51,570 nt of DNA, from assembly GCA_947475765.1 (NCBI GenBank), contig CANJMM010000012.1, positions 1 through 51,570 on the forward strand. Reading direction: 5' to 3'. Below, in pieces: positions 21,571 to 31,602 of this stretch. Position 1 is the stretch's first letter; each line of letters opens with the position of its first letter. The notes below the pieces were generated by a model, which saw only the letters and a program-made list of their open reading frames with translations, did no database searches and had not been told where the DNA came from. This DNA is from Legionellales bacterium (lineage in GTDB: Bacteria; Pseudomonadota; Gammaproteobacteria; Berkiellales; Berkiellaceae). Made by a program: the position numbers and the translations under genes.

Positions 21571-22824
21571 TTATCTATCAATCTCACCAAATACAATATC
21601 TTGTGTCCCAATAATCGCGACCACATCGGCTAACATATGGCCTTTGGCCATTTCATCTAACGACGCTAAATGTGGAAAACCAGGCGCACGCACTTTTAAA
21701 CGATAAGGCTTATTCGCCCCATCACTCACTAAATACACCCCAAACTCTCCTTTAGGGTGCTCTACCGCAGCGTAGGCCTCACCCGCTGGTACGGTATAAC
21801 CTTCTGTGAACAATTTAAAATGATGAATCAAAGATTCCATATCATTTTTCATATTTGCCCGTTTAGGCGGCGTGAATTTAGAATCGGCTAGAATCACGGG
21901 TCCAGGATTAGATTTTAACCATGCCACACATTGATTAATAATATGCGTAGACTGACGCATTTCTTCCATACGGACTAAATAGCGATCATAGCTGTCTCCA
22001 TTGGTGCCAATGGGAATATCAAAATCGAGCTTATCATACATAGCATAAGGCTGAAATTTACGTAAATCCCACAAGACACCAGAGCCCCGTAACATAGGCC
22101 CTGAAAAACCTAATTGCTTAGCTCTCTCAGGAGAGACCACGCCAATACCTACGGTTCTTTGTTTCCAAATACGATTATCTGTTAATAAATTTTCATATTC
22201 ATCGATACATTTAGGAAAGCGTGACGTAAAATCGGCAATAAAATCTAACAGCGATCCGGAACGTTGTGCATTTAATTTATCGACTTGTTTTGCATTGTGC
22301 CAATTAGAAGGCTCATAATGTGGCATTCTATCGGGTAAATCTCTATAAACGCCACCAGGTCGATAATACGTTGCATGCATTCTTGCACCTGAAACGGCTT
22401 CATAGCAATCGAGTAAATCTTCTCTTTCTCTAAAAGCATATAAAAATACGGTCATGGCGCCAATATCTAGGGCATGTGCCCCTAGCCACATCAAATGATT
22501 TAAAATACGGGTAATTTCATCAAATAACGTACGAATGTATTGCGCCCGAATGGGTGCTTGGATGCCTAATAATTTTTCTATGGCTAAGACATAGCCATGT
22601 TCATTACACATCATTGAAACATAATCTAGTCTGTCCATATAACCAATGCTTTGATTATAGGGTTTTGTTTCCGCTAATTTTTCAGTCGCACGATGCAATA
22701 AACCAATATGCGGATCGGCTCGTTGAATCACTTCCCCATCCATTTCTAAAATTAAACGTAACACCCCATGTGCTGCAGGATGTTGGGGCCCAAAATTTAA
22801 GGTATAGTTTCGGATTTCTGCCAT
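21571..22824 (-). CDS. nuoD: NADH-quinone oxidoreductase subunit D
   Basis: NuoD (49-kDa type subunit) forms the quinone site together with NuoB. The 417-residue protein begins with [19 protein letters not shown], containing the conserved His of the quinone site. It also has the family stretches [32 protein letters not shown] and DIVFGEIDR at the C-terminus. NuoC and NuoD are separate here, unlike in Escherichia coli, where they are fused. The gap from nuoC is 13 bases. Confidence 0.98.
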   Translation of the reverse strand: MAEIRNYTLNFGPQHPAAHGVLRLILEMDGEVIQRADPHIGLLHRATEKLAETKPYNQSIGYMDRLDYVSMMCNEHGYVLAIEKLLGIQAPIRAQYIRTLFDEITRILNHLMWLGAHALDIGAMTVFLYAFREREDLLDCYEAVSGARMHATYYRPGGVYRDLPDRMPHYEPSNWHNAKQVDKLNAQRSGSLLDFIADFTSRFPKCIDEYENLLTDNRIWKQRTVGIGVVSPERAKQLGFSGPMLRGSGVLWDLRKFQPYAMYDKLDFDIPIGTNGDSYDRYLVRMEEMRQSTHIINQCVAWLKSNPGPVILADSKFTPPKRANMKNDMESLIHHFKLFTEGYTVPAGEAYAAVEHPKGEFGVYLVSDGANKPYRLKVRAPGFPHLASLDEMAKGHMLADVVAIIGTQDIVFGEIDR

Positions 22825-22837
22825 AATATTATTTCAC

Positions 22838-23533
22838 TTAGTTTAATTCATGTCGGGGATCATCCCGAATGGTTTTAGGTACCAATACCCTTGGTTCAAT
22901 GTCTACTGGTTCATAAATCACTCGGCCCAAATTTTTGTCATATCGCACTTCGACATGTCCTGACAAGGGGAAATCTTTTCTAAAGGGATGTCCAATAAAA
23001 CCATAATCCGTCAAAATTCTTCTTAAATCAGGGTGTCCTGAAAATAAAATACCGTATAAATCAAAAGCCTCACGTTCATACCAATTGGCACTTGCCCAAA
23101 CCTCTGTGACCGTCTCAATAATTGGATTTTCATTTTCAACAAAGGCTTTCACCCGTACTCGATGATTAAGCGTAATAGACAATAAATGATACACCACTGC
23201 AAAACGCGGTTTATTCCAATTTGACTCCGGAATTTGACTTTGAATAGATTGCACACCTCGTTCAAATCCTGTGCTGCTTGCACGGGTGGTGCTCCATTCG
23301 TCTAAACCATAATGTAAATAATCGATGCCACACAGATCTATTAATGTTTCAAATTGAAATTCTGCTTGGTTTTTTAAAGCAAGACAAACTGACTTAATGT
23401 AAGCTGGTTTTACAACCAAGGTTATTTCGCCTAGATCAGACAATATAATAGCGTCAATTTCTTCTGTTTCCGTCCATCTGGAAATCAGTTGCGTATGTAA
23501 TATATTTATCGCATCTGTATCTGTATCTGTCAT
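22838..23533 (-). CDS. nuoC: NADH-quinone oxidoreductase subunit C
   Basis: NuoC (30-kDa type subunit) is part of the peripheral arm connecting module. The 231-residue protein shows ERVQ-type and [29 protein letters not shown], the family hallmark, then [18 protein letters not shown]. The extreme N-terminus is built from three copies of a 6-bp repeat (23513-23530), giving TDTDTD after the start Met. Confidence 0.96.
   Translation of the reverse strand: MTDTDTDAINILHTQLISRWTETEEIDAIILSDLGEITLVVKPAYIKSVCLALKNQAEFQFETLIDLCGIDYLHYGLDEWSTTRASSTGFERGVQSIQSQIPESNWNKPRFAVVYHLLSITLNHRVRVKAFVENENPIIETVTEVWASANWYEREAFDLYGILFSGHPDLRRILTDYGFIGHPFRKDFPLSGHVEVRYDKNLGRVIYEPVDIEPRVLVPKTIRDDPRHELN
23513..23530 (-). 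repeat. 6-bp tandem repeat at the nuoC start
   Basis: ATCTGT (plus strand) occurs three times directly next to the nuoC start codon and encodes Thr-Asp three times. Copy-number change would keep the reading frame. Confidence 0.85.
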
Positions 23534-23557
23534 GATGGCGCCTTTTTTATATCTCGA

Positions 23558-24043
23558 TTAGATGATAGGACGAGAAATGGTATCTGTGCGACGAATTTTA
23601 TTTTGAAGTTGTAATATGCCATACAACAAGGCTTCAGCAGTAGGGGGGCATCCTGGTACATAGACATCAACAGGGACAATACGGTCGCAGCCTCTCACCA
23701 CAGAATAAGAATAATGGTAATACCCGCCCCCATTGGCACAAGAACCCATTGAAATTACCCATTTAGGCTCTGTCATTTGGTCATAGACTTTTCTTAAGGC
23801 AGGCGCCATTTTATTACATAAAGTCCCTGCGACAATCATCACATCACTTTGCCTGGGACTAGGGCGAAACATAATGCCAAATCTATCGAGATCATAACGC
23901 GAAGCACCAGCATGCATCATTTCTACTGCACAACACGCCAAACCAAAAGTCATGGGCCACATTGAGCCTGTCCGAGCCCAGTTAATAAGCTTATCTAAAG
24001 ATGTGGTGACAAACCCCTCTTTTAAGACGCCTTCTATTCCCAT
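23558..24043 (-). CDS. nuoB: NADH-quinone oxidoreductase subunit B
   Basis: NuoB holds cluster N2, which reduces quinone. The 161-residue protein has the tandem cysteines in [20 protein letters not shown]. The other ligands are in [19 protein letters not shown] and [16 protein letters not shown]. It overlaps the end of nuoA by 10 bases. Confidence 0.98.
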   Translation of the reverse strand: MGIEGVLKEGFVTTSLDKLINWARTGSMWPMTFGLACCAVEMMHAGASRYDLDRFGIMFRPSPRQSDVMIVAGTLCNKMAPALRKVYDQMTEPKWVISMGSCANGGGYYHYSYSVVRGCDRIVPVDVYVPGCPPTAEALLYGILQLQNKIRRTDTISRPII

Positions 24044-24390
24044 TCTAGAGCCCCTTTACGCCAAACATAAATAAAGCCCATTGTGAGCTCCACTAAAAAA
24101 ATGATCATGGCAATAAATCCAGCCCAACCTATACCCGCTAAGCTGACCGCCCAAGGAAATAAAAACGCCACTTCTAGATCAAAGACAATAAATAAAATGG
24201 CCACCAAATAAAATCTAACATCAAATTTTAGTCGTGCATCTTCAAAAGGCGCGAAACCACATTCATAGGGTGAAAGTTTTTCAGCATTAGGCCGATGAGG
24301 GGCCAATAGCCTAGAGGCCAAAATAGGCACCAAACCAAAACTGATGGCCAATACCATAAAAACTAAAATTGGGAGATAGTTGTTTAACAT
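24034..24390 (-). CDS. nuoA: NADH-quinone oxidoreductase subunit A
   Basis: NuoA is a three-helix membrane subunit at the quinone chamber and the first gene of the operon. The 118-residue protein contains the signature [44 protein letters not shown]. The region between it and the upstream tRNA-Leu is only 52 bases. Transcription may begin there or read through from secG and the tRNA. Confidence 0.98.
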   Translation of the reverse strand: MLNNYLPILVFMVLAISFGLVPILASRLLAPHRPNAEKLSPYECGFAPFEDARLKFDVRFYLVAILFIVFDLEVAFLFPWAVSLAGIGWAGFIAMIIFLVELTMGFIYVWRKGALEWE

Positions 24391-24442
24391 AAGCTAAGCC
24401 TTATTTATGAACACCACCAGGGCGAAATCACATGATAAGAGA

Positions 24443-24527
24443 TGGTGCCGAAGGCCGGATTTGAACCGGCACGTCTTTCGACACTGCCCCCTCAAGACAG
24501 CGTGTCTACCAATTCCACCACTTCGGC
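24443..24527 (-). tRNA. leuU: tRNA-Leu (anticodon GAG)
   Basis: This is an 85-nt class II tRNA on the minus strand that starts GCCGAAGTGGTGGAATTGG and ends with an encoded CCA. The anticodon loop CTTGAGG gives anticodon GAG (reads CUY). A long variable arm is present, as expected for leucine tRNA. The position directly after secG equals leuU of Escherichia coli. Confidence 0.97.
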
Positions 24528-24581
24528 AAAAGTGCAGTCATTGTACTAGAAGTACTGGAAAGCTCAACCCGTCATCTGTCC

Positions 24582-24920
24582 TTATTTCGGGTTTTGCTTC
24601 ATCGGAAAGCTAGGCACATCTGGATTGATAGGGCCTACCGATTTTTGTTGAGGCTGAATACTCAAATCTAGCGTAGATGCTTTTTTATTTTCTTGCACGG
24701 TCAAATAGGTTAAAGCCAAACAAATTAAAAAAAACAAGGTTGCTAACATGGCTGTTGATTTTGTCATAAAAGTAGCTGAACCTTGGCTACCAAACACGGT
24801 TTGTGAGGCCCCACTGCCAAAAGCTGCACCCGCTTCTGCGCCTTTGCCCTGCTGTAATAGCACTAGGCCAATTAACATGACACAGACAAACAAATGAATA
24901 CTAACTAAAACTTGATACAT
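24582..24920 (-). CDS. secG: Protein-export membrane protein SecG
   Basis: SecG is the small third subunit of the SecYEG translocon. The 112-residue protein has two membrane helices (about 3-22 and 55-75) and the family motif VLLQQGKGAEAGAAFGSGASQTVFGSQG. The C-terminal tail is polar and Lys/Pro-rich. It lies 14 bases after tpiA. Confidence 0.96.
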   Translation of the reverse strand: MYQVLVSIHLFVCVMLIGLVLLQQGKGAEAGAAFGSGASQTVFGSQGSATFMTKSTAMLATLFFLICLALTYLTVQENKKASTLDLSIQPQQKSVGPINPDVPSFPMKQNPK

Positions 24921-24934
24921 AACTTATGTTAACC

Positions 24935-25726
24935 TTAATTGATTTGAGCTATTTTAGCAGCCTCGCCTATGCCAAGGAAGTCTTTTGCGTCTAAAGATGC
25001 GCCGCCCACCAAAGCACCGTCTATGTCAGGCATCTTGAATAAACTCGCTGCATTACTTGCTTTGACACTGCCGCCATATAAAATTGGCCTATTTTGAGCA
25101 GATGCTTGGCCTAATCTTGCTATTAACAAGGCGCGAATAGCGGCATGCACCGCCTGAGCTTGTTCTGGACTCGCCGTTTTACCTGTACCAATAGCCCAAA
25201 TGGGTTCATAAGCAATCACGCCACGTGAAAATGCTTCAACGCCAATGATATCGATTACAGCCGTAAGCTGGCCCAATATCACTTCTTCTGTTTGATGGGC
25301 TTCACGTGCCTCTAAACTTTCCCCTACACATAATATAGGCGTGATATCTTGAGCAAGGGCAGCTAAAAATTTGCGCGCAATCATCACATCTGTTTCAAAA
25401 CAATATTGTCGACGTTCTGAATGGCCAATAATCACATAAGCACAGCCTATATCTTTAAGCATTGCCCCTGAAATTTGACCTGTATAAGCGCCCTGCTCAT
25501 GCTCACTAACATCTTGAGCACCTAACTTAAGGTTAGTTTTGTCTGTTATTTTATTTAATTCTGTTAAATAAATCGCAGGAGGACACAAAACATACTCTAC
25601 CTGAATACCATTAGCAGTATCATGAGAAAAACCAGATAAGTGACTGAGTATATTATCTGCTAATGCTAAGCCAGACTGCATAGAGCCATTCATTTTCCAA
25701 TTGCCGACAATTAATTTAGATTTCAT
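24935..25726 (-). CDS. tpiA: Triosephosphate isomerase
   Basis: TpiA interconverts glyceraldehyde-3-phosphate and dihydroxyacetone phosphate in glycolysis/gluconeogenesis. The 263-residue TIM barrel shows the substrate Lys in GNWKMNGS and the catalytic His in VIIGHSERRQ. The catalytic Glu is in AYEPIWAIGTGKTAS, and the phosphate loop is at LYGGSVKASNA. It heads a small tpiA-secG-tRNA-Leu group. Confidence 0.98.
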   Translation of the reverse strand: MKSKLIVGNWKMNGSMQSGLALADNILSHLSGFSHDTANGIQVEYVLCPPAIYLTELNKITDKTNLKLGAQDVSEHEQGAYTGQISGAMLKDIGCAYVIIGHSERRQYCFETDVMIARKFLAALAQDITPILCVGESLEAREAHQTEEVILGQLTAVIDIIGVEAFSRGVIAYEPIWAIGTGKTASPEQAQAVHAAIRALLIARLGQASAQNRPILYGGSVKASNAASLFKMPDIDGALVGGASLDAKDFLGIGEAAKIAQIN

Positions 25727-25877
25727 GATACTACTTATTATTATTTTATTATTTTAGCTAAAAATTAAGATAAATTGATCCTGTCGGCAATTTTACTGCT
25801 TAAACAATAAGATGTGCAACCTTGTTATGCTTTGCCTCTTTTAAACTAAAAATTTAACTTGATGACATGCTAGACCC

Positions 25878-26067
25878 TCAAGGCATAGCACGGGCAAAAT
25901 TAGCATCATAGCCAGAACCCGCATTTAATAAATCTGCTGATGTCTGCAATCAAACCCGCAACCAATCCCATTGCCCAACCAAGTAAAGCAGCCATATTAG
26001 CAACTCGTAATCTCCTATCATATGCTTTTTTATATAAAACATTAAATGACCACAAAAATCCTATCAT
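25878..26067 (-). pseudogene. Small membrane protein ORF, apparently frameshifted
   Basis: The ATG at 26067 has an AGGGG ribosome site six bases upstream and opens a 53-codon frame ending at 25906. The product has a hydrophobic helix with a charged patch in front (KKAYDRRLRVANMAALLGW). Near 25936-25955 the sequence GCAGACATCAGCAGA looks like a 10-bp partial duplication. In the other frame, the sequence after it continues sensibly as ADLLNAGSGYDANFARAMP and stops at 25878. I read this as one small single-helix protein broken by an insertion. I do not recognise the family. The remaining stretch 25727-25877 and 26068-26291 holds no gene I can see. It must contain the promoters of tpiA (minus) and the plus-strand gene. 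Confidence 0.4.
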
Positions 26068-26291
26068 CTGTTTACCCCTACAATTAACTAACTTTTTGTG
26101 ATTAATATAAAATAAAATAAAATAAATTGTATGAAAACTAACATTTACTTATAGCTTGTAAAGCCATATCAATATGACCACTGATTTTTATTGTCGACTG
26201 AACGGCATGATTGGGCCGATAAACGGTTCCCAATTTTTCTTTAATTAAGTTTATACTTATGTTTGTGTCAACTAACAAAGTAGGGGTCATT

Positions 26292-26846
26292 ATGAAAGAT
26301 ACGGTCAACAGAGCTAAAAAAAAAGATGCACTTACCCTAAGTTTAACTGCGCTCAGTTCCGGCGTGATATGGTTTTACACGGGGCCAATTGCCTCTGTTG
26401 CTGCCAGAGAAAGTTTTAATTTAGGTTATGATTTTCTTTATGGTGTGCCGCACTGGTATAACCCGTCTTATGCTTTAACGTACATGCCATTAAGAGAACA
26501 TGCAGGCCATTATGGCTATCAATATGGTGGCTTAATGTTAGGCTCTCTTTGTGCGCCATTTATCTATAAGGGCATTCATGCTGCTACGAATTTAGGGGGT
26601 AAAATACTTTCAACATTAGGTTTTTTAGCTGTAAAACAAGAAGAAGAAGAGCCTAAATGCGCTGTTATATCAGATAAAGCAGATAGGCCCCCTATTCCTG
26701 CTTTGCAATTTTCAATGCAAACAAAACCCTTATCCCTTAAGGAGGCTATAAGAAGCAAAGAAAATAAAGCAGATCAAGAAGACGAAGATACGCATCATTT
26801 AACAATAGAAAGCGTACACTTAGGGCACTCTAGCTCGCGGCTTTAG
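26292..26846 (+). CDS. Hypothetical membrane protein with an acidic C-terminal tail
   Basis: I do not recognise this gene. The frame opens at 26259, but the ATG at 26292 has an AGGGGT ribosome site and is the better start (184 residues, MKDTVNRAKKKDALTLSL). A lysine-rich N-terminus leads into a hydrophobic segment (about 14-32). An aromatic Tyr/His/Trp-rich stretch follows (about 45-75, with GHYGYQYGG), then a second hydrophobic segment (about 80-105). The last 65 residues are polar and acidic, with EEEE and DQEDED runs. It is the only plus-strand gene in a long minus-strand block and overlaps the end of glmM by 17 bases. In a host-associated bacterium it could be a secreted effector, but nothing in the sequence proves this. 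Confidence 0.6.
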   Translation: MKDTVNRAKKKDALTLSLTALSSGVIWFYTGPIASVAARESFNLGYDFLYGVPHWYNPSYALTYMPLREHAGHYGYQYGGLMLGSLCAPFIYKGIHAATNLGGKILSTLGFLAVKQEEEEPKCAVISDKADRPPIPALQFSMQTKPLSLKEAIRSKENKADQEDEDTHHLTIESVHLGHSSSRL

Positions 26847-28149
26847 TCACGGCTTCTACTAAAGAGCGTGAAACAGCCTGAATATTCTCTGCATCTCTGC
26901 CCTCTACCATCACTCGTACAACGGGTTCGGTGCCAGAGGGCCTTAAGAGCACACGTCCAGAATTTAAGGTTGTTTCCGCTTTTTTGACAGCAGATTTTAT
27001 CTTATCTGAAGCTAATAATTCGATAGAAGAAAAAGCGTAGGGTACATTCGTTAGCACTTGGGTATATTTAACTAAACCTTGTTTTAGCGCGTGTAAATTT
27101 TTCTTTGCGCTAAACATGGCATTTAATATTTGTATGGCCGCAATAATCCCGTCACCTGTAGAGGTTTTATCCAAACATAAAATATGACCTGAATTTTCCC
27201 CGCCTAATACCCAGTTGTTTTTTCTGAGCTGTTCTAGTACATATCTATCCCCTACTTTGGAACGCACAAAAGGGATACCCTGTTCTTTAAGGGCGAGTTC
27301 TAAGCCATAATTGGTCATTTGGGTTCCGACGACGCCTTCAGGAAGATAATATCGGCTTAAAATATATAAAATATCATCGCCATCTAAAATTTCACCTTGA
27401 TTGTCGACTAAAATTACTCTATCGCCATCGCCATCAAAAGCAATACCTAAATCAGCTTGATGTGTTTTTACCGCATGAACCAAAGACTCAGGATAAACAG
27501 AACCCGCTGCTTGATTAATATTTAAGCCATTAGGCTCTATATGTAAACTGATTACGGATGCACCTAATTCTGAAAATACTTTAGGGGCAATATGATAAGT
27601 AGCCCCATTGGCACAATCTAATACGATTTTTAAGCCTGATAAACTTTCATTTCTGTTAAAAATATTTTTACAAAATTCGATATAACGTGCGGCTGCGTCT
27701 TCTATTCTAAAAGCTTTACCCATTTTTTCAGAAGGGACGGTTATAATAGGCTGTTCAAGATAATGCTCAATGCTTTGCTCTATTTCATCGCTGAGCTTTG
27801 CCCCTTTAGCATTAAAAAATTTAATGCCATTATCCTGATAAGGATTATGAGACGCACTGATCACTAGGCCACTATCTGCCCTTAACGTTTGTGTTAAATA
27901 CGCCACACCAGGTGTGGGCATAGGGCCTAAAATAATCGTATCCATGCCCGCTGCCAGCAACCCAGCTTCAAGGGCCGATTCAAATAAATAGCCTGACACA
28001 CGCGTATCTTTTCCAATTAAGACTTTTTTTAGATTTTGTGAAGCTAATACTTTGCCAAATGCCCAACCTAATTTTAAAACAAATTCAGGCGTAATGGGAA
28101 AGGTGCCTACCCGACCGCGAATGCCATCGGTGCCAAAATATTTTTTCAT
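26830..28149 (-). CDS. glmM: Phosphoglucosamine mutase
   Basis: GlmM converts glucosamine-6-phosphate to glucosamine-1-phosphate for UDP-GlcNAc, and so for peptidoglycan and lipopolysaccharide. The 439-residue protein starts [14 protein letters not shown]. It has the phosphoserine loop SGLVISASHNPYQDNGIKFF, the metal site AFDGDGDRVILVD, the sugar-binding GGENSGHI and the phosphate loop LLRPSGTEPVVRVMVEG. It overlaps folP by 4 bases, as in the ftsH-folP-glmM operon of other gammaproteobacteria. Confidence 0.98.
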   Translation of the reverse strand: MKKYFGTDGIRGRVGTFPITPEFVLKLGWAFGKVLASQNLKKVLIGKDTRVSGYLFESALEAGLLAAGMDTIILGPMPTPGVAYLTQTLRADSGLVISASHNPYQDNGIKFFNAKGAKLSDEIEQSIEHYLEQPIITVPSEKMGKAFRIEDAAARYIEFCKNIFNRNESLSGLKIVLDCANGATYHIAPKVFSELGASVISLHIEPNGLNINQAAGSVYPESLVHAVKTHQADLGIAFDGDGDRVILVDNQGEILDGDDILYILSRYYLPEGVVGTQMTNYGLELALKEQGIPFVRSKVGDRYVLEQLRKNNWVLGGENSGHILCLDKTSTGDGIIAAIQILNAMFSAKKNLHALKQGLVKYTQVLTNVPYAFSSIELLASDKIKSAVKKAETTLNSGRVLLRPSGTEPVVRVMVEGRDAENIQAVSRSLVEAVTKAAS

Positions 28150-28988
28150 GCGTTGATTTCTTCTCGAATTTTTTGATAAGGCATAGCAGAAGTGGCCTGG
28201 GCCATTCGTAATGCATCTTTGGTTTCTGCAATATCGTGGGTTCGTATTATGGTTGCACCGGATAAATATGCGATTACTGCTGCTGAAACAGAGCCCTGCA
28301 AGCGATTTTCTATGGTGGATTTTAAAACGTCGCCTATCATGCTTTTTCTAGATAACCCGACTAAAATAGGCAAATTTAATTTTTTAAACTCAGCCAAATT
28401 TTTTAATAAAATTAAATTATGTTCTAGACTTTTTCCAAAGCCAAAACCAGGATCGATAATAATTTTCTCCCTGCCTAATCCTGCTGAAAGACAGGCATTT
28501 ACTCGCGCTTTGAGAAAATCAAATACTTCTTGGACCACATTTTCATAAAAAGGATTATGCTGCATACTCTGGGAAGGGCCTTTTGCATGCATTAAACAAA
28601 CTGAAACACCTGTTTTAGCAGCAAGCGCTATAGCGCCTTCGTCTTGCAAGGCACCCACATCATTAATCATAGAAGCGCCTGCTTTAATGGCTTCTTGCAT
28701 AACCGATGTTTTGCGTGTGTCAATAGAAATAGGCAGATCTAATTCTGCCTTAAGCAGGTGAATAATGGGTATAACACGATCACATTCTTCTTGTATGCTA
28801 ATAGACATAGCACCTGGACGAGAAGACTCTCCACCAATATCAATAATATCAGCACCGCTTTTTGCCATTTTATGGGCTTGTGCTAATGCTGCTGTAGGCG
28901 TAATAAATTTGCCCCCATCCGAAAAAGAATCGGGGGTACAATTTAAAACGCCCATGATTTTGAAATTAATGCTCTTGGACTTCTGCAT
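28146..28988 (-). CDS. folP: Dihydropteroate synthase
   Basis: FolP condenses p-aminobenzoate with the pterin pyrophosphate in folate synthesis and is the target of sulfonamides. The 280-residue TIM barrel shows [62 protein letters not shown] and a C-terminal [12 protein letters not shown]. Its start overlaps the 3' end of ftsH by 23 bases. Confidence 0.97.
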   Translation of the reverse strand: MQKSKSINFKIMGVLNCTPDSFSDGGKFITPTAALAQAHKMAKSGADIIDIGGESSRPGAMSISIQEECDRVIPIIHLLKAELDLPISIDTRKTSVMQEAIKAGASMINDVGALQDEGAIALAAKTGVSVCLMHAKGPSQSMQHNPFYENVVQEVFDFLKARVNACLSAGLGREKIIIDPGFGFGKSLEHNLILLKNLAEFKKLNLPILVGLSRKSMIGDVLKSTIENRLQGSVSAAVIAYLSGATIIRTHDIAETKDALRMAQATSAMPYQKIREEINA

Positions 28989-30903
28989 CGGGGCCTTTCA
29001 TGGTTTGCGCGCTATCCTGATTTTTTTGTTTTAACCATTTTTCTACGCTAGGCCGTTTTGAAGCATCGCTCCAGCCTTTGGGTTCACGAGGAGGCTGACT
29101 ATTCATGATATCTTTGAGTTGATCGCTATCAATGGTCTCATATTTTAATAAAGCCTCTGCCATGGCATGAAGCTTATCTAAATTATTAACTATAATTTGC
29201 TTAGCAATCTCATAATTTTTGTCAATAATCACGCGTACTTCTACATCAATTTGATTGGCTGTGGTACCCGAAATTTCTTTACGTTGAGAAACGGAATGCC
29301 CTAAAAATACTTCTTCTTGATCGTCTGCATAAGTTAAAGGTCCTAATTTTTCAGACAGCCCCCATTTCGTCACCATGCTTCTCGCAATACTGGTCGCACG
29401 TTTAATGTCGTTAGATGCTCCAGTGGTCACATTGTCTGTTCCAAAAATAAGTTCTTCGGCTAAACGTCCGCCAAATAAAGAGGCTAATTGGCCTTCTAAT
29501 CTTTTCTTTGAATAACTATATCTATCTTGATCTGGTAAAAACATGGTTACCCCTAAAGCTTGTCCTCGAGGAATAATCGTGACTTTATAAACCGCATCGT
29601 GTTCTGGTACAGATAAGCCAACGATAGCATGACCTGCTTCATGATAAGCGGTTAATTTTTTCTCTTCTTCGGTCATAATCATAGAATGGCGCTCTGCGCC
29701 CATCATGATTTTATCTTTGGCTTGCTCCATTTCTGCCATATCAACCAATTTTTTATTATGGCGCGCAGCAAATAAGGCTGCTTCATTCACTAAATTGGCT
29801 AAATCTGCGCCTGAAAAACCTGGCGTGCCTCGCGCAATAATCATGGGGTCTACATCTTCGGCAATAGGCACTTTACGCATATGAACTTTAAGAATTTCTT
29901 CCCGGCCTCGAACATCTGGTAAGCTAACCACCACTTGTCTATCAAATCGACCCGGACGAAGTAAGGCTTTATCTAGCACATCAGGTCGGTTCGTCGCAGC
30001 AATGACAATAACGCCTTCACTGCCTTCAAAGCCATCCATTTCGACTAATAATTGATTCAAGGTTTGTTCACGTTCATCGTGCCCGCCGCCTAAGCCTGCG
30101 CCACGATGACGGCCTACTGCATCAATTTCATCAATAAAAATAATACAAGGTGCATGTTTTTTGGCTTGTTCAAACATATCTCGCACACGAGAAGCCCCAA
30201 CCCCTACAAACATCTCCACAAAATCTGAGCCCGCAATAGAAAAGAAAGGCACTTTAGCTTCGCCTGCAATGGCTTTAGCCAATAAAGTTTTACCCGTACC
30301 TGGTTGCCCTACCATGAGTACCCCTCTTGGAATACGACCGCCTAATTTTTGGAATTTTTCAGGATCTTTTAAAAATTCGACTAATTCTGCTACTTCTTCT
30401 TTGGCTTCTTCTACGCCAGCAACATCTGCAAAAGTGATTTTAATTTGATCTTCACCTAACATTCTGGCTCGACTTTTGCCAAAACTTAAGGCTCCTCGAC
30501 CACCACTGCCGCCCCCTTGCATCTGACGCATAAAATAAAGCCACACACCAATAAACAACAGAATAGGAAACCAGCTGATAAATATACTCATGAGCAAGCC
30601 TTGTTGCTCAAGAGGCTTACCCCACATTTTGACTTTGTGTTGATCTAATTCGCTAATAAGATCAGGATCGCCTGTGCCTGGCGCTTGAGTCACAAAGGGC
30701 TTATTCCCACGCAAGGTGCCTTTTATTTGCCATTTATTGTCAATGATGACTGATTCAACTTCATTGGCTCTAACTTGTTGTAAAAAATCAGAATAGGCTA
30801 CTTTGTCTGAAGTGGCACTTTTAGGACCAAAATTATTAAATACTGTCATTAATACCAGGGCAATAACCAGCCACAAAATAAGATTTTTAACCATGTCGTT
30901 CAA
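28966..30903 (-). CDS. ftsH: ATP-dependent zinc metalloprotease FtsH
   Basis: FtsH is a membrane-anchored AAA+ protease that degrades unfolded membrane proteins and regulators such as sigma-32 and LpxC. The 645-residue protein has two membrane segments (about 7-23 and 103-122). The AAA module includes Walker [14 protein letters not shown], Walker [10 protein letters not shown] and the second region of homology [20 protein letters not shown]. The zinc site is [10 protein letters not shown], with a distal Asp/Glu region. It follows rlmE by 42 bases. Confidence 0.98.
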   Translation of the reverse strand: MNDMVKNLILWLVIALVLMTVFNNFGPKSATSDKVAYSDFLQQVRANEVESVIIDNKWQIKGTLRGNKPFVTQAPGTGDPDLISELDQHKVKMWGKPLEQQGLLMSIFISWFPILLFIGVWLYFMRQMQGGGSGGRGALSFGKSRARMLGEDQIKITFADVAGVEEAKEEVAELVEFLKDPEKFQKLGGRIPRGVLMVGQPGTGKTLLAKAIAGEAKVPFFSIAGSDFVEMFVGVGASRVRDMFEQAKKHAPCIIFIDEIDAVGRHRGAGLGGGHDEREQTLNQLLVEMDGFEGSEGVIVIAATNRPDVLDKALLRPGRFDRQVVVSLPDVRGREEILKVHMRKVPIAEDVDPMIIARGTPGFSGADLANLVNEAALFAARHNKKLVDMAEMEQAKDKIMMGAERHSMIMTEEEKKLTAYHEAGHAIVGLSVPEHDAVYKVTIIPRGQALGVTMFLPDQDRYSYSKKRLEGQLASLFGGRLAEELIFGTDNVTTGASNDIKRATSIARSMVTKWGLSEKLGPLTYADDQEEVFLGHSVSQRKEISGTTANQIDVEVRVIIDKNYEIAKQIIVNNLDKLHAMAEALLKYETIDSDQLKDIMNSQPPREPKGWSDASKRPSVEKWLKQKNQDSAQTMKGPDAEVQEH

Positions 30904-30945
30904 AACAATAACCCCGCAAAAGTATATGGCCCTATTTTTAAGTTA

Positions 30946-31572
30946 CTACAGTTTAAAGCCTCTTGCCAGAAAATACATTTCCCGTGAATCTGAACGAGAG
31001 GCTTTTGGCTTAATAATAGTGACTTTTTCAAAAAATGTCTTCATCTGGCGATGGTACTCATCAAAACCAGATCCCTGAAAAACCTTTACCAGTTGACTAC
31101 CATTTTTGACTAGCACTTGCTTAGCAAAATCCAGTGCCAACTCGGCCAAATAATAAGAAGTGGGTATATCCACTGATTTTAAGCCGCTAAAATTAGGGGC
31201 CATATCTGAAAGCACCCAATCTAGCTTTCGGCCATTAATCAAATCATTTAACTTGCCCAATGTTTCTGCTTCGGTAAAGTCGCCCTGCAAAAGCGTCACT
31301 CGATTAGAGATGGGGGCTATGGGCAATTTATCAAGCGCAATAATATAGCCTTTTGGATCGGTAATAATCTTAGCCAAGACTTGTGTCCAGCCGCCTGGCG
31401 CTGCGCCTAAATCCACGACAGACATATCTGGCTTAAATAATCTTTCTTTTTGATGAATTTCTAATAATTTTAAACTCGATCGAGAACGATAGCCTGCCTT
31501 GTGAGCAGCCTGTACATAAGGATCTTTTAGATGACGGTCCAGCCAACGCTGGCCTTTGACTATGCCTGGCAT
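30946..31572 (-). CDS. rlmE: 23S rRNA (uridine-2'-O) methyltransferase RlmE
   Basis: RlmE (FtsJ/RrmJ) methylates U2552 of 23S rRNA in the 50S subunit. The 208-residue protein shows YRSRSSLKLLEIHQK (catalytic Lys region) and the SAM loop VVDLGAAPGGWTQVLA. It also has LSDMAPNFSG, with the catalytic Asp, and the C-terminal KPKASRSDSREMYFLARGF. It pairs with ftsH as in other gammaproteobacteria. The small gene yhbY, often divergent here, is absent. Confidence 0.97.
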   Translation of the reverse strand: MPGIVKGQRWLDRHLKDPYVQAAHKAGYRSRSSLKLLEIHQKERLFKPDMSVVDLGAAPGGWTQVLAKIITDPKGYIIALDKLPIAPISNRVTLLQGDFTEAETLGKLNDLINGRKLDWVLSDMAPNFSGLKSVDIPTSYYLAELALDFAKQVLVKNGSQLVKVFQGSGFDEYHRQMKTFFEKVTIIKPKASRSDSREMYFLARGFKL

Positions 31573-31602
31573 ACTAACTTATGCTTATTTTTATGCTTAT
31601 TT

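Noticed and set aside
24536-24575. Short inverted repeat GTACTAGAAGTAC between secG and tRNA-Leu
   Set aside because: The arms are only five bases with no T-run; too weak to call a terminator.
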